A stretch of 64,000 bases of DNA from Nocardioides sp. dk884 (GCF_009557055.1 NZ_CP045649.1:1339501-1403500); one strand, 5' to 3'; shown: positions 16,797 to 26,042, numbered from the stretch's first letter. Program-made: numbers and translations. The notes: generated by a model from the sequence alone, not told the origin.

Positions 16797-16868
16797 TGGG
16801 ATATGGTGTAATTGGCAGCACGACTGATTCTGGTTCAGTTAGTCTAGGTTCGAGTCCTAGTATCCCAG
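16797..16868 (+). tRNA. tRNA-Gln (anticodon CTG)
   Basis: A 72-nt cloverleaf. The acceptor stem TGGGATA pairs with TATCCCA, followed by discriminator G. The anticodon stem ACTGA/TCAGT encloses the loop TTCTGGT, giving CTG, and the T-arm is CTAGG-TTCGAGT-CCTAG. CCA is not encoded. Confidence 0.95.
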
Positions 16869-16979
16869 CGAGATCGAGACCACACGGTCACGATTTTGAA
16901 GCAGAACTGCGAAAGCGATAAAGTTCTGCGAGTCAGGCCGAGAGAGATCCGCAAGGATTGATCGAGGATGACAAGGCAA

Positions 16980-17052
16980 GCCCCCGTTGTGTAGCGGCCT
17001 AGCACGTCGCCCTCTCAAGGCGGTAGCGCCGGTTCGAATCCGGTCGGGGGTA
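16980..17052 (+). tRNA. tRNA-Glu (anticodon CTC)
   Basis: A 73-nt cloverleaf. The acceptor GCCCCCG pairs with CGGGGGT (a G1-U72 wobble, usual for this tRNA), with discriminator A. The anticodon loop CTCTCAA gives CTC, and the T-arm is GCCGG-TTCGAAT-CCGGT. CCA is not encoded. The 111-bp gap to tRNA-Gln holds a small GCAGAACT/AGTTCTGC hairpin, and the two tRNAs are probably one transcript. Confidence 0.95.
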
Positions 17053-17060
17053 CGTCGAGC

Positions 17061-17094
17061 GAAGGGCCCGGATCCGCAAGGATCCGGGCCCTTC
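17061..17094 (+). terminator. Terminator of the tRNA operon
   Basis: A perfect 15-bp stem GAAGGGCCCGGATCC with loop GCAA (17076-17079), starting 8 nt after tRNA-Glu and followed by CGGCATTTCC. Confidence 0.85.
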
Positions 17095-17260
17095 GGCATT
17101 TCCGCATCCGCGCGACGTCGGAGGTGTCGCTCGTCACCCCGGGGTTACCTGCACAGGACAACCACCGAGGCCCGTCGGGCCGAGGGCACCGGACGAGCGA
17201 GGCCGGCGCGACTGTCACCTGAGGCCGTCGCAGCTCTGCCCCGCAGGCAGGGGCAACGAC

Positions 17261-18208
17261 ATGTGCACGAGCATCAGGTTCTCCGACGCAAGCAGCAACT
17301 TCTATCTCGCACGCAACCTCGACTGGACGTTCGGCTACGGCGAGCGAGTGGTGGTGACACCCACCGCATACGAGACGAACTCACCGTTCGGCGCGGTGCC
17401 GCGCATCCAGCACGCCGTCATCGGCATGGGGATCGTGGAGGAGGACACGCCGCTGTACTTCGACTGCGGCAACGACGCCGGCCTGGCCGTGGCGGGCCTC
17501 AACTTCCCGGGCTACGCGCGCTACGCGCCGGAGCCGGTCGAGGGTGCCACGAACGTCGCGGCGTTCGAGTTCCCGCTCTGGGTGGCCTCCCAGTTCGCCA
17601 GCGTCGAGGAGGTCGAGGCCGCACTCGCCGACGTCGTCATCGTCGATGAGCCCATCAACGAGAAGTACCCGAGCTCGCTGCTGCACTGGATCATCGGTGA
17701 CGCGACGCGCGCCATCGTGGTGGAGCACACGGACGAGGGCCTGCAGGTCTTCGACGACGACCTCGACGTCCTCGCCAACCAGCCTGGCTTCTCCTGGCAC
17801 CACGAGAACCTGCGCAACTACCTCAACACCTCGCCCGACTTCCCCGAGGAGATCGTGCTCGGGCGGGCGCACCTGGGTCCGTTCGGCTCGGGGTCGCACA
17901 TGCGAGGGATCCCCGGGGACTACTACTCGCCGTCCCGGTTCGTGCGTGCGGCGTACGTCAACGCGCACTACCCGGACAAGACGAGCGAGGAGGAGAACGT
18001 CAGCAGGGCGTTCCACACCCTCCAGCAGGTGGCGATGGTGGACGGCAGCGCAGCCATGGGCGACGGCGAGTTCGAGAAGACCATCTACACCGGGCTCTAC
18101 TCGGCGCGGACCCGGACGTACTACTGGAACACCTACGACGACCCCGCGATCCAGCGCGTCGCGATGGCCGACCACGCGCTCGACGGAACCAAGCTCGTCG
18201 TCGTCTGA
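17261..18208 (+). CDS. Choloylglycine hydrolase / penicillin V acylase family (linear amide C-N hydrolase)
   Basis: A 315-aa N-terminal-nucleophile hydrolase. Cys2 becomes the catalytic N-terminal residue after Met removal (MCTSIRF). The other active-site residues of bile salt hydrolases are all in place: Arg18 and Asp21 (RNLDW), Asn81 (AGLNFPGY), Asn173 (LANQPGF) and Arg226 (SPSRF). It lacks a signal peptide, so it is cytoplasmic. Enzymes of this family cleave conjugated bile salts, penicillin V or N-acyl homoserine lactones. An AGGGGCAACGAC sequence precedes the ATG. It sits just after the tRNA pair and convergent with an LCP gene. Confidence 0.85.
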   Translation: MCTSIRFSDASSNFYLARNLDWTFGYGERVVVTPTAYETNSPFGAVPRIQHAVIGMGIVEEDTPLYFDCGNDAGLAVAGLNFPGYARYAPEPVEGATNVAAFEFPLWVASQFASVEEVEAALADVVIVDEPINEKYPSSLLHWIIGDATRAIVVEHTDEGLQVFDDDLDVLANQPGFSWHHENLRNYLNTSPDFPEEIVLGRAHLGPFGSGSHMRGIPGDYYSPSRFVRAAYVNAHYPDKTSEEENVSRAFHTLQQVAMVDGSAAMGDGEFEKTIYTGLYSARTRTYYWNTYDDPAIQRVAMADHALDGTKLVVV

Positions 18209-18227
18209 GGGCCCCCCGGCATCGGGG

Positions 18228-19382
18228 TCAGGCGCAGAGGCCGTTGGCGAGGGCCTGGGCGCGGCGTGCCTCCTCGCCCTCGCGCGGACCAGCCGGCGCC
18301 GAGGGCCCGCCCGAGGGGCCGCCGACCGCGGGGGAGCCGTCGGGCGGGTCGGCGGCGCTGATGCTGTCGTCGGCGAACTCGCGGCCCAGCGGCTCGTCGG
18401 CGGCGATGCGCTGCCACAGCTTGTCGGCCTCGGGCGCCCACTGCAGCCGGTTGTCGTCGGGCGGGTACTCCTCGAAGGGCACCGTCACGAAGCGGATCTC
18501 GCCCAGATCGGTGTGGCGGAACTCCAGCGCCATGTCGGTGAGCTTGCGCAGGCTGTCGAGGCCTTCGTCGACCCGGATCGAGTCGGCGACCGCGGTGAGG
18601 AAGTCGTAGACCCGCGTGGGCTGGGCCAGCGTGCCCGCGGACAGCACCCGGTTGAGCAGCGAGGCGATGAACGCCTGCTGGCGCTTCATCCGGCCGATGT
18701 CGCCGGTGACCGAGAGCTGGCTGCGCTCGCGCACGTAGTTGAGCGAGTCGCGGCCGTCGAGCTCCTGGGTGCCGGCGTCGAGGAAGATGTTGTGCTTCGG
18801 GTCGTTCACGGCCTTGGGCAGGCACACGGTGACCCCTCCCACCGCGTCGACCATGTCGACGAAGCCGCCGAACTCCAGCACCAGGTAGTGGTCGATGTAC
18901 AGACCGGTCAGGCTCTCCACGGTCTGCACCGCGCACAACGGCCCGCCGACGGCGTACGCCGTGTTGAACATCGCCGGGTCCTCGCCCGCGACCATCCCGT
19001 CCGGCGACGCGCAGTCGGGACGGGCGACCATGGCGTCGCGCGGCAGGCTCACGCCGTACGCCGAGCGCCGGTCCGCGGACACATGGAGCAGGATGCTGAC
19101 GTCGGAGCCGCCGGCGCCGCCCTCGGTGTCGATCCCGCAGCCCTCGCAGTCGCGCTCGTCGATGCCCATCACCAAGATGTTGAGCGGCGGCTTCGGGCCG
19201 GTGTGCTTCTTCTTGCGCACCTGGTGCGGGATCTCCTCACCGGCCTCGATGCGCCCGTCGATGCGCTGGTAGGCCACCGTCACCACGAGCGCCGTGAGCA
19301 GCGCGAGCACGAGCTGGGTGACCAGGACGACGCGGAGCACGGTACGGCGGTGCGGCGGCGTCGGGCTCGCGGTCTCGGGCAC
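18228..19382 (-). CDS. LytR-CpsA-Psr (LCP) family cell-wall polymer ligase
   Basis: A 384-aa membrane-anchored protein with a short cytoplasmic N-terminus, one membrane helix (about residues 15-38) and an extracellular LCP domain (about 68-290). Family residues are seen in NILVMGIDERD, the Arg/Asp in SLPRDAMV, and GRDSLNYVRERS. These proteins transfer glycopolymers such as teichoic acid or arabinogalactan from undecaprenyl phosphate to peptidoglycan. The C-terminal 60 residues are Pro/Gly-rich and low in complexity, and no LytR_C domain is present. The start is GTG. It converges on the acylase gene with 19 bp between, where only a 5-bp CCCCG/CGGGG hairpin is seen. Confidence 0.87.
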   Translation of the reverse strand: MPETASPTPPHRRTVLRVVLVTQLVLALLTALVVTVAYQRIDGRIEAGEEIPHQVRKKKHTGPKPPLNILVMGIDERDCEGCGIDTEGGAGGSDVSILLHVSADRRSAYGVSLPRDAMVARPDCASPDGMVAGEDPAMFNTAYAVGGPLCAVQTVESLTGLYIDHYLVLEFGGFVDMVDAVGGVTVCLPKAVNDPKHNIFLDAGTQELDGRDSLNYVRERSQLSVTGDIGRMKRQQAFIASLLNRVLSAGTLAQPTRVYDFLTAVADSIRVDEGLDSLRKLTDMALEFRHTDLGEIRFVTVPFEEYPPDDNRLQWAPEADKLWQRIAADEPLGREFADDSISAADPPDGSPAVGGPSGGPSAPAGPREGEEARRAQALANGLCA

Positions 19383-19498
19383 ATGTCCATGCTGACACCC
19401 CGGTGGTGCCGGTGGCCGCCGTTCGCGCAGACGGGCCCCGGGCAGCCGTGTCCGATTCCCGCCGGAGTCCGCTGTGCGGGGGGAGGGATGATGGAGCC

Positions 19499-21037
19499 AT
19501 GACGACGCCGAGCCTGCTGGACCGCGAGTCCTGCTACCGCGCGGTGAAGTCGCGCGACCGGCGCTTCGACGGCACCTTCTACACCGCCGTGCGCACCACC
19601 GGGATCTACTGCCGTCCCAGCTGTCCGGCCCGCACGCCGGCGTTCGGCAACGTCACCTTCCACCCGACCGCCGCCGCCGCGCAGGCGGCCGGCTACCGCG
19701 CCTGCAAGCGCTGCCTGCCCGACGCCACCCCCGGCAGTCCCGACTGGGACGTCGCGGCCAGCGTGGCCGGCCGGGCGATGCGCCTGATCGCCGACGGGGT
19801 CGTCGATCGCGAGGGAGTGGAGGGCCTGGCGCGCCGCGTCGGCTACACCCCGCGTCACCTCGGTCGCATCCTGCTCGCCGAGCTCGGCGCCGGACCGCTC
19901 GCGCTCGCCCGCGCCCGGCGCGCGCAGACCGCCCGGGTGCTGGTGGACACCACCGACCTGCCGTTCAGCGACGTCGCGTTCGCGGCCGGCTTCGCCAGCG
20001 TGCGGCAGTTCAACGACACGGTCCGTGAGGTGTACGCCGCCAGCCCCACCGAGCTGCGGGGGCGCCGCGGCGGTCGTCCCGCGACCGGCACCGTGACCCT
20101 GCGTCTCGCGGTGCGGGCCCCGTTCGCCGGGCGCGCGCTGCTGGCGTTCCTGGCGCACCACCTGATCCCCGGCATCGAGGTGGCCAGCACCGGGCCGGAC
20201 GGCAGCGGCAGCTATGCACGCACCCTCGACCTGCCGCACGGGCCGGGCACCCTGCGCCTCGACCTCGACGACGAGCCGCAAGCCGGGGTGACGGCCTTCG
20301 TCCCGCTCACCTTGAGCCTCACCGACCTGCGCGACGTCTCCGCGGCGACCGAGCGGGCCCGCCGCCTGGTCGACGGTGACTGCGACCCGGTGGCCGTGGA
20401 CGAGCACTTCGCCGGTGACCCGCTGATCGGGCCGCTCGTGCGCCGAACGCCCGGCCTGCGGGTGTCCGGCCAGGTCGACGGTGACGAGCTCGCGGTGCGC
20501 ACCGTCATCGGCCAGCAGGTCAGCGTCGCGGGTGCCTGCACGGTCACCGGCCGACTGGTCGCGACCCATGGGCGTCGCGTCGAGACCGGCGTGCCCGGAC
20601 TGACCCACCTGTTCCCCCGCGCGGTGGACCTCGCCGACGTGGACCCCGAGACCCTACCGATGCCGCGCTCCCGCGGGCGCGCGCTCGCCGGCCTGGCCGC
20701 CGCCCTCGCCGCCGGGAGCCCGGCGCTCGACCGTGGTGCCGACCGCGACGACGTACGCCGCGCACTGCTCGCGCTGCCCGGGATCGGGCCGTGGACGGCC
20801 GACTACGTCGCGCTGCGCGCGCTCGGCGACCCCGACGTGATGCTGGCCAGCGATGTCGGCGTCCGCAACGCGCTGGTGGGCCTGGGCCACGACCCCGGCA
20901 CCGTGCTGGCCGCCGCCGAGCGGTGGCGCCCTTGGCGCTCGTACGCGCTGCTGCACCTGTGGGACACCCTGATGCCCCGCCCCGACTCGATCCACCCCGA
21001 CTCGATCCACCCCGCCCCGATCCGCCGGGAGGCCTGA
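19499..21037 (+). CDS. Ada-type methyl-sensor fused to AlkA 3-methyladenine DNA glycosylase
   Basis: A 512-aa three-part protein. Residues 1-80 are the Ada zinc/methyl-phosphotriester acceptor domain with Cys38, Cys42, Cys69 and Cys72 at the same numbers as E. coli Ada. An AraC-type helix-turn-helix follows (about 85-185), then AlkA N-terminal and HhH-GPD domains (about 195-495) with the hairpin [15 protein letters not shown] and the catalytic Asp in MLASDVGVR. It both senses alkylation and excises alkylated bases. The C-terminus carries a short tandem repeat, [10 protein letters not shown]. ogt follows 2 bp later, giving an adaptive-response operon. Confidence 0.9.
   Translation: MTTPSLLDRESCYRAVKSRDRRFDGTFYTAVRTTGIYCRPSCPARTPAFGNVTFHPTAAAAQAAGYRACKRCLPDATPGSPDWDVAASVAGRAMRLIADGVVDREGVEGLARRVGYTPRHLGRILLAELGAGPLALARARRAQTARVLVDTTDLPFSDVAFAAGFASVRQFNDTVREVYAASPTELRGRRGGRPATGTVTLRLAVRAPFAGRALLAFLAHHLIPGIEVASTGPDGSGSYARTLDLPHGPGTLRLDLDDEPQAGVTAFVPLTLSLTDLRDVSAATERARRLVDGDCDPVAVDEHFAGDPLIGPLVRRTPGLRVSGQVDGDELAVRTVIGQQVSVAGACTVTGRLVATHGRRVETGVPGLTHLFPRAVDLADVDPETLPMPRSRGRALAGLAAALAAGSPALDRGADRDDVRRALLALPGIGPWTADYVALRALGDPDVMLASDVGVRNALVGLGHDPGTVLAAAERWRPWRSYALLHLWDTLMPRPDSIHPDSIHPAPIRREA
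20981..21010 (+). repeat. Two tandem 15-bp repeats at the 3' end of the Ada-AlkA gene
   Basis: CCCGACTCGATCCAC occurs twice in a row and a third, degenerate copy follows. In frame it encodes PDSIH twice, next to the stop codon. Confidence 0.8.
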
Positions 21038-21039
21038 CC

Positions 21040-21522
21040 ATGTGGACCACCATCGAGAGCCCCATCGGCGAGCTGCGGCTCGTCGAGCAGGACGGCGCCC
21101 TGTGCGCCATCGAGTTCACGCCGTTCCGCGAGCCCGGCCCCGCCGGACCGCGCGCCGACGACGTCCCGGTGCTGCGCGAGACCGCCCGCCAGCTCGCGGC
21201 GTACTTCGCCGGCGACCTGCACGACTTCGACCTGCCCCTGGCGCCGCACGGCACCGAGTTCCAGCAGCGCGTGTGGGCCGAGCTGCGGGCGATCCCGTGG
21301 GGACGCACCGCGAGCTACGGCGAGATCGCGCGACGCCTCGGCCTGGTCCCCGGCGCCTCGCGCGCGGTCGGGCTGGCCAACGGGCGCAACCCGATCCCGA
21401 TCGTCGTGCCGTGCCACCGGGTGATCGGCGCCAACGGCACCCTCACCGGGTACGCCGGGGGGCTGCCGCGCAAGCAGCTGCTCCTCGACCTGGAGCGGAC
21501 CGATGACGCGGTGCTGTTCTGA
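21040..21522 (+). CDS. ogt: Methylated-DNA--protein-cysteine methyltransferase
   Basis: A 160-aa suicide enzyme that moves the methyl group from O6-methylguanine or O4-methylthymine to its own cysteine. The active-site motif is PCHRVIG with Cys125, preceded by the helix-turn-helix region [12 protein letters not shown] and the arginine-finger segment [15 protein letters not shown] 21040 lies 2 nt after the stop of the Ada-AlkA gene, so the two are translated together. Both act in alkylation repair. Confidence 0.93.
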   Translation: MWTTIESPIGELRLVEQDGALCAIEFTPFREPGPAGPRADDVPVLRETARQLAAYFAGDLHDFDLPLAPHGTEFQQRVWAELRAIPWGRTASYGEIARRLGLVPGASRAVGLANGRNPIPIVVPCHRVIGANGTLTGYAGGLPRKQLLLDLERTDDAVLF

Positions 21523-21530
21523 AGCGGTGC

Positions 21531-22256
21531 TCAGCCCTCGGCGGCGGCGCGACGCAGCGACTCCGAGAGCCGCTCGGCGGCGGCGAGCACGGCCGGGGCG
21601 TGCATGCGCCCGGGCTGGCGCGAGAGCCGCTCGAGCGGGCCCGAGACCGACACCGCGGCGATGATCTTGCCGCTGGGGGAGCGCACCGGGGCCGAGACCG
21701 ACGCGACGCCCTGCTCGCGCTCGCCGACCGACTGCGCCCAGCCGCGCCGGCGGATGCCGGAGAGGGCGGCGGCGGAGAACGCGGCGTTCTGCAGGCCGCG
21801 GTGCATGCGCTCGGGGTCCTCCCAGGCCAGCAGCACCTGGGCTGCCGAACCGGCGCGCATGGTGAGCTGCGAGCCGACCGGGATGGTGTCGCGCAGACCG
21901 CTGGGGCGCTCGGCGGCGGCGACGCAGACGCGGTGCTCGCCCTGGCGGCGCCACAGCTGGGCGGACTCGCCGGTGATGTCGCGCAGCCGGGCCAGCACCG
22001 GGCCGGCGGTGGCCAACAGGCGGTCCTCGCCGGCGGCGGCGGACAGCTCGGACAGGCGCGGGCCCAGCACGAAGCGGCCCTGCATGTCGCGGGCCACCAG
22101 GCGGTGGTGCTCGAGGGCCACCGCGAGGCGGTGGGCGGTGGGGCGGGCCAGGCCGGTGGCACCCACCAGGCCGGCGAGGGTGGCGGGTCCCGACTCGAGG
22201 GCAGTGAGCACGAGGGCTGCCTTGTCAAGCACGCCCACGCCGCTGGAAGTGTCCAT
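21531..22256 (-). CDS. IclR family regulator (NdgR/LtbR-like) of leucine genes
   Basis: A 241-aa IclR protein with an N-terminal winged helix (GLARPTAHRLAVALEHHRLV, about residues 34-53) and an effector-binding domain. It is divergent from leuCD, exactly the arrangement of NdgR in Streptomyces, LtbR in Corynebacterium and the mycobacterial homologue. Those regulators control leucine (and sometimes tryptophan) synthesis and repress leuCD. The 179-bp gap holds the palindrome TCTCAAATATTGAGA and related half-sites. Confidence 0.85.
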   Translation of the reverse strand: MDTSSGVGVLDKAALVLTALESGPATLAGLVGATGLARPTAHRLAVALEHHRLVARDMQGRFVLGPRLSELSAAAGEDRLLATAGPVLARLRDITGESAQLWRRQGEHRVCVAAAERPSGLRDTIPVGSQLTMRAGSAAQVLLAWEDPERMHRGLQNAAFSAAALSGIRRRGWAQSVGEREQGVASVSAPVRSPSGKIIAAVSVSGPLERLSRQPGRMHAPAVLAAAERLSESLRRAAAEG

Positions 22257-22349
22257 ATGCCAATACTGCCGTCTCAGAAAGTGGGATGCAAGTTGCTGAC
22301 GTTCCTGCCCTCACGCAGCGGAAGACGACCCCGATGTGACCGACGAGCG

Positions 22350-22364
22350 TCTCAAATATTGAGA
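22350..22364. promoter_or_regulatory. Palindromic IclR-type operator upstream of leuC
   Basis: TCTCAAATATTGAGA has perfect 6-bp arms around ATA. A further half-site TCTCAGA lies at 22371-22377, and another TCTCAG at 22272-22277 lies near the regulator gene. The A/T-rich palindrome stands out in this GC-rich DNA. Confidence 0.5.
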
Positions 22365-22435
22365 ATCGAATCTCAGATCATGGGATTCGCGGAGTAGCCT
22401 CGCTGAGTAAGCGAGACGTACACGAGGGAGTGGAC

Positions 22436-23848
22436 ATGGGTAGGACACTGGCGGAGAAGGTGTGGGACGAGCACGTCGTCCGATCGGCCGAGGGCGAGCC
22501 CGACCTGCTCTTCATCGACCTCCACCTCATCCACGAGGTCACTTCGCCGCAGGCGTTCGACGGACTCCGGCTGGCCGGTCGCACCGTCCGCCGTCCCGAC
22601 CTCACGCTCGCGACCGAGGACCACAACGTCCCGACGCTGAACTGGGACAAGCCGATCGCCGACCCCGTCTCGCGCACCCAGATCGAGACGCTGCGCAAGA
22701 ACTGCGCGGAGTTCGGCATCCGCCTGCACCCGCTCGGTGACATCGAGCAGGGCATCGTCCACGTCGTCGGCCCGCAGCTGGGGCTGACCCAGCCGGGCAT
22801 GACGATCGTGTGCGGCGACTCCCACACCGCCACGCACGGCGCGTTCGGCGCGATCGCGCACGGCATCGGCACCTCCGAGGTCGAGCACGTGCTCGCCACC
22901 CAGACCCTGTCGCAGGCGAAGCCGAAGACCTGCTCGGTGACCGTCAACGGCAGCCTCGCCGAGGGCGTCACCGCCAAGGACCTGATCCTCTACCTGATCA
23001 CCAAGGTCGGCACCGGCGCCGGCATGGGCTACATCGTGGAGTACCGCGGCCAGGCGATCCGCGAGCTCTCGATGGAGGGCCGCATGACCGTGTGCAACAT
23101 GAGCATCGAGTGGGGCGCGAAGGCGGGCATGATCGCCCCCGACGAGACCACGTTCGCCTACCTCGAGGGCAAGCCCGAGGCGCCCCAGGGTGCGGAGTGG
23201 GACGCCGCGGTCGAGCACTGGAAGACCTACTACACCGACGAGGACGCGGTCTTCGACAAGGAGATCGTCATCGACGCCTCCGAGGTCACCCCGTGGGTCA
23301 CCTGGGGCACCAACCCCGGCCAGGGCGCCCCGCTGGGCGGCAGTGTCCCGGTCCCGGCGGAGTTCGCCGACCCGATCGAGCGCACCGCCGCCGAGAACGC
23401 CCTGGAGTACATGGGCCTGGAGCCCGGCACCACCCTGCGCGACGTCGCCGTCGACCACGTCTTCATCGGCTCGTGCACCAACGGCCGCCTCGACGACCTG
23501 CGGGCCGCGGCGGAGGTGCTCGAGGGCCACCGCGTCGCCGACAGCGTGCGGATGATCGTCGTCCCCGGCTCGGCTCGGGTGCGCCTGGAGGCCGAGGCCG
23601 AGGGCCTGGACAAGATCTTCCTCGCCGCCGGCGCCCAGTGGCGCGGCGCGGGCTGCTCCATGTGCCTGGGCATGAACGACGACAAGCTCGACGGCCCGGT
23701 CCGCACGGCCTCGACGTCGAACCGCAACTTCGAGGGTCGCCAGGGCACGGGCGTGCGCACCCACCTGGTCTCGGTCCCGGTCGCTGCGGCGACCGCGATC
23801 CGCGGCACCCTCTCGTCCCCGGCCGACCTCGTGTCGGTCACGGCCTGA
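22436..23848 (+). CDS. leuC: 3-isopropylmalate dehydratase large subunit
   Basis: A 470-aa aconitase-family subunit that isomerises 2- to 3-isopropylmalate in leucine synthesis. The iron-sulfur ligand cysteines appear in [10 protein letters not shown] and in GCSMCLGM, and the substrate motif [13 protein letters not shown] is present. ATG 22436 is preferred to GTG 22430 because GAGGGAG (22424-22430) lies 5 nt upstream. leuD follows after 22 bp, and the two proteins form the active enzyme. Confidence 0.96.
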   Translation: MGRTLAEKVWDEHVVRSAEGEPDLLFIDLHLIHEVTSPQAFDGLRLAGRTVRRPDLTLATEDHNVPTLNWDKPIADPVSRTQIETLRKNCAEFGIRLHPLGDIEQGIVHVVGPQLGLTQPGMTIVCGDSHTATHGAFGAIAHGIGTSEVEHVLATQTLSQAKPKTCSVTVNGSLAEGVTAKDLILYLITKVGTGAGMGYIVEYRGQAIRELSMEGRMTVCNMSIEWGAKAGMIAPDETTFAYLEGKPEAPQGAEWDAAVEHWKTYYTDEDAVFDKEIVIDASEVTPWVTWGTNPGQGAPLGGSVPVPAEFADPIERTAAENALEYMGLEPGTTLRDVAVDHVFIGSCTNGRLDDLRAAAEVLEGHRVADSVRMIVVPGSARVRLEAEAEGLDKIFLAAGAQWRGAGCSMCLGMNDDKLDGPVRTASTSNRNFEGRQGTGVRTHLVSVPVAAATAIRGTLSSPADLVSVTA

Positions 23849-23870
23849 TTCGCAGGAGCACTGACACCAC

Positions 23871-24467
23871 ATGGAGAAGTTCATCAGCCACACCGGCGTG
23901 GCCGCTCCGCTGCGCCGCAGTGACGTCGACACCGACATGATCATCCCGGGAGACTTCCTCAAGCGGATCACCCGCACCGGCTTCGAGGACGGGCTGTTCT
24001 TCGGGCTGTTCAAGGACCCCGACTTCGTGCTCAACCGGGACGGGTTCCGCGGCTCCTCGGTGCTGGTCGCCGGGCCCAACTTCGGCACCGGCTCCTCGCG
24101 CGAGCACGCCGTGTGGGCGCTGCAGGACTACGGCTTCAAGGTGATCATCTCGCCGCGCTTCGGCGACATCTTCCGCGGCAACTCCGGCAAGTCGGGTCTG
24201 CTCACCGTGCAGATCGAGGAGGCGAAGGTCGTCGAGCTGTGGGACCTGCTCGACGCCGCCCCGGGCACCGAGGTCACCATCGACCTGGAGAACCGCGAGG
24301 TGCGCGTCGGCGACGGGTTCCGAGCACCGTTCCAGATCGACGACTACACCCGCTGGCGCTTCATGGAGGGCCTCGACGACATCGGCATCACGCTGAGCCA
24401 CGAGGACGACCTGATCGCCTACGAGGCCACCCGGCCCAGCTGGAAGGCCCGCACCATCCCGGCCTGA
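23871..24467 (+). CDS. leuD: 3-isopropylmalate dehydratase small subunit
   Basis: A 198-aa partner of LeuC. The swivel domain motifs are visible: [16 protein letters not shown] near the start, and [13 protein letters not shown] and [18 protein letters not shown] in the middle. Length is normal. It lies 22 bp after leuC and is followed by a strong terminator, so leuCD is a two-gene operon. Confidence 0.96.
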   Translation: MEKFISHTGVAAPLRRSDVDTDMIIPGDFLKRITRTGFEDGLFFGLFKDPDFVLNRDGFRGSSVLVAGPNFGTGSSREHAVWALQDYGFKVIISPRFGDIFRGNSGKSGLLTVQIEEAKVVELWDLLDAAPGTEVTIDLENREVRVGDGFRAPFQIDDYTRWRFMEGLDDIGITLSHEDDLIAYEATRPSWKARTIPA

Positions 24468-24482
24468 CCGGTTCACGCGTAC

Positions 24483-24522
24483 GACGGGCCGCGGCCCCCT
24501 GACGAGGGGGCCGCGGCCCGTC
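24483..24522 (+). terminator. Terminator of leuCD
   Basis: A perfect 18-bp GC stem (arms 24483-24500 and 24505-24522) with a GACG loop, starting 16 nt after the leuD stop. Confidence 0.85.
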
Positions 24523-24562
24523 GGCGTACCGCAGAAAAAGAAGGTGGGCTGCGGCGTGGCCG

Positions 24563-24591
24563 TTGTGGCCGGGCCTGCGAGTGCCTACGGT
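24563..24591 (+). promoter_or_regulatory. Possible promoter of the hup gene
   Basis: TTGTGG (24563-24568), a 17-bp spacer and TACGGT (24586-24591). The leader would be about 90 nt. The match is moderate. Confidence 0.4.
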
Positions 24592-24687
24592 GCCGTGCAG
24601 AGCGGCGCTGCCCACGCGTCGCCGCGACCACGCGGGTCCTCGGCCGGGCGCCGGTCCATCCGCCGGTCCCAGGCAAAGGGGAACCAC

Positions 24688-25371
24688 GTGAACAAGACCC
24701 AGCTCATCGACGTGCTCGCCGTCCACTTCGAGGGCAACCGTCGCGCCGCGGCGTACGCCCTGGACTCGGTGCTCGACACCATCACCCGCGAGGTCGCCAA
24801 GGGCGAGAAGGTCGCGATCACCGGGTTCGGCTCCTTCGAGAAGCGGATCCGCGAGGCGCGCTGGGTGCGCAACCCGCAGACCGGCGACCGGCTGCGCACC
24901 TCGACCAAGGAGGTGCCGGCGTTCCGTCCCGGCGCCGACCTCAAGAACATCGTCTCCGGCGCCAAGCTGCTCCCGCAGCTCACCGTGGCGGCCGCCACCG
25001 CCCCCATGAAGGTCGCGGTGGCCGTCGCCCGCAAGGCCGCCGAGGGCGCCGGCGCGCCGACGCGTGCGACCCCGACGAAGGCGGCCTCGAGCACGACGAC
25101 GGAGACGAAGGCACCGGCCAAGAAGGCACCGGCCAAGAAGGCGCCGGCCACGAAGGCCCCCGCGGCGAAGTCGGCCACGAACGGCACCGCGAAGACGTCG
25201 GCGGCGAAGTCGACCGCCGCGAAGAAGGCCTCGCCCGCGAAGAAGGCCTCCACGGCCAAGAAGGCGTCGCCGGCGAAGAAGACCTCCACCGCGAAGAAGA
25301 CCTCCACCGCCAAGAAGACGTCGACGGCCAAGAAGACGTCGACGGCGAAGAAGGCCGCGTCAGGCTCCTGA
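24688..25371 (+). CDS. hup: HU-family DNA-binding protein with Lys/Ala-rich tail (HupB/Hlp type)
   Basis: A 227-aa nucleoid protein. Residues 1-92 are a full HU domain (start VNKTQLIDVLA, dimer core GFGSFEKR, DNA arm RNPQTGDRLRTSTKEVPAFRPG). A linker leads to a histone-H1-like tail from about residue 115, made of repeated AKK units (KAPAKKAPAKKAPA..., then TSTAKK four times). Such tailed HU proteins are typical of mycobacteria and Streptomyces and compact DNA strongly. GTG 24688 is chosen because AAAGGGGA precedes it and the HU domain then starts correctly. In mycobacteria hupB also lies next to leuD. Confidence 0.93.
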   Translation: MNKTQLIDVLAVHFEGNRRAAAYALDSVLDTITREVAKGEKVAITGFGSFEKRIREARWVRNPQTGDRLRTSTKEVPAFRPGADLKNIVSGAKLLPQLTVAAATAPMKVAVAVARKAAEGAGAPTRATPTKAASSTTTETKAPAKKAPAKKAPATKAPAAKSATNGTAKTSAAKSTAAKKASPAKKASTAKKASPAKKTSTAKKTSTAKKTSTAKKTSTAKKAASGS

Positions 25372-25388
25372 GCCGGGTGCGTACGCCG

Positions 25389-26042
25389 TCAGGGGGCGAG
25401 GTCGAGGCTCGCCGCGAGCTCCCGGGTGCGCGGACCGACGCCGAGCGCGAGCGCCCGGGTGAGGTCGTCGAGGTCGTCGACGTCGAGGCGCAGGCTCCTC
25501 AGCTCGCCGCGCACCTCGAGCGCGAGCTCGTCGTGCGCGGCGCGGGAGTCGACGCCGAATCGCGGGGCGAACTGCTCGACCGGCGCGGTGTAGAGCGTGG
25601 TGCCGCTGCCCGCGGCGTCGGCGACGAAGAACGACTGGTCCGCTCGGGCCTCGACGACCGCCAGCGCCTCGTCGAGGTCCGCAGGTCGCAACGCGGGCAG
25701 GTCCGCGCACAGCGCCACGGGTTGCAGGTCCGGCCAGCGGCGCGTCGCCTCCAGTGCGGCCTGGCGCAGGCTGGAGTTGAGGTCGCCGGTGACGGCGTCC
25801 GGCACCGCGACGCAGCCGGCGGCGCGCACCTCCAGGGCGAACGCCGCGTCGTCGGTGGCGACCAGCACCGCGCCCACGCGCTGCGCCGCGCGGCAGGCGG
25901 CGATCGTGTCCAGGGCGAACGCGGCGGCCAGGCCGCGGCGTACGGCGTCGGGCAGGCCGACCAGGCGCGACTTGCCGAACGCGGGGGGCTTCACCGGGAC
26001 GACGACGCAGAAGGCGGGCGGAGACGGGGCGGGCGCGGACAT
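25389..26042 (-). CDS. fbiD: Coenzyme F420 biosynthesis guanylyltransferase (CofC/FbiD)
   Basis: A 217-aa nucleotidyltransferase that joins GTP to 2-phospholactate or, in actinobacteria, phosphoenolpyruvate on the way to coenzyme F420. The N-terminal nucleotide-binding strand is FCVVVPVKPPAFGKSRL and the metal-binding motif is ALCADLPALRPADLDEAL. Length fits the family. It converges on the hup gene with 17 bp between. In mycobacteria the fbiD gene has the same neighbours (hupB, gpsA, ddl). It implies that the organism makes F420. Confidence 0.87.
   Translation of the reverse strand: MSAPAPSPPAFCVVVPVKPPAFGKSRLVGLPDAVRRGLAAAFALDTIAACRAAQRVGAVLVATDDAAFALEVRAAGCVAVPDAVTGDLNSSLRQAALEATRRWPDLQPVALCADLPALRPADLDEALAVVEARADQSFFVADAAGSGTTLYTAPVEQFAPRFGVDSRAAHDELALEVRGELRSLRLDVDDLDDLTRALALGVGPRTRELAASLDLAP

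Noticed and set aside
17053..18208. Genomic island integrated at the tRNA-Glu gene
   Set aside because: No integrase, no repeat of the tRNA 3' end and no shift in composition were found. The tRNA-terminator region looks ordinary.
24531..24545. A-rich tract (GCAGAAAAAGAAGG) as part of the leuCD terminator
   Set aside because: It would be a U-tract only for the opposite strand and lies on the wrong side for leuCD; no minus-strand gene ends here.
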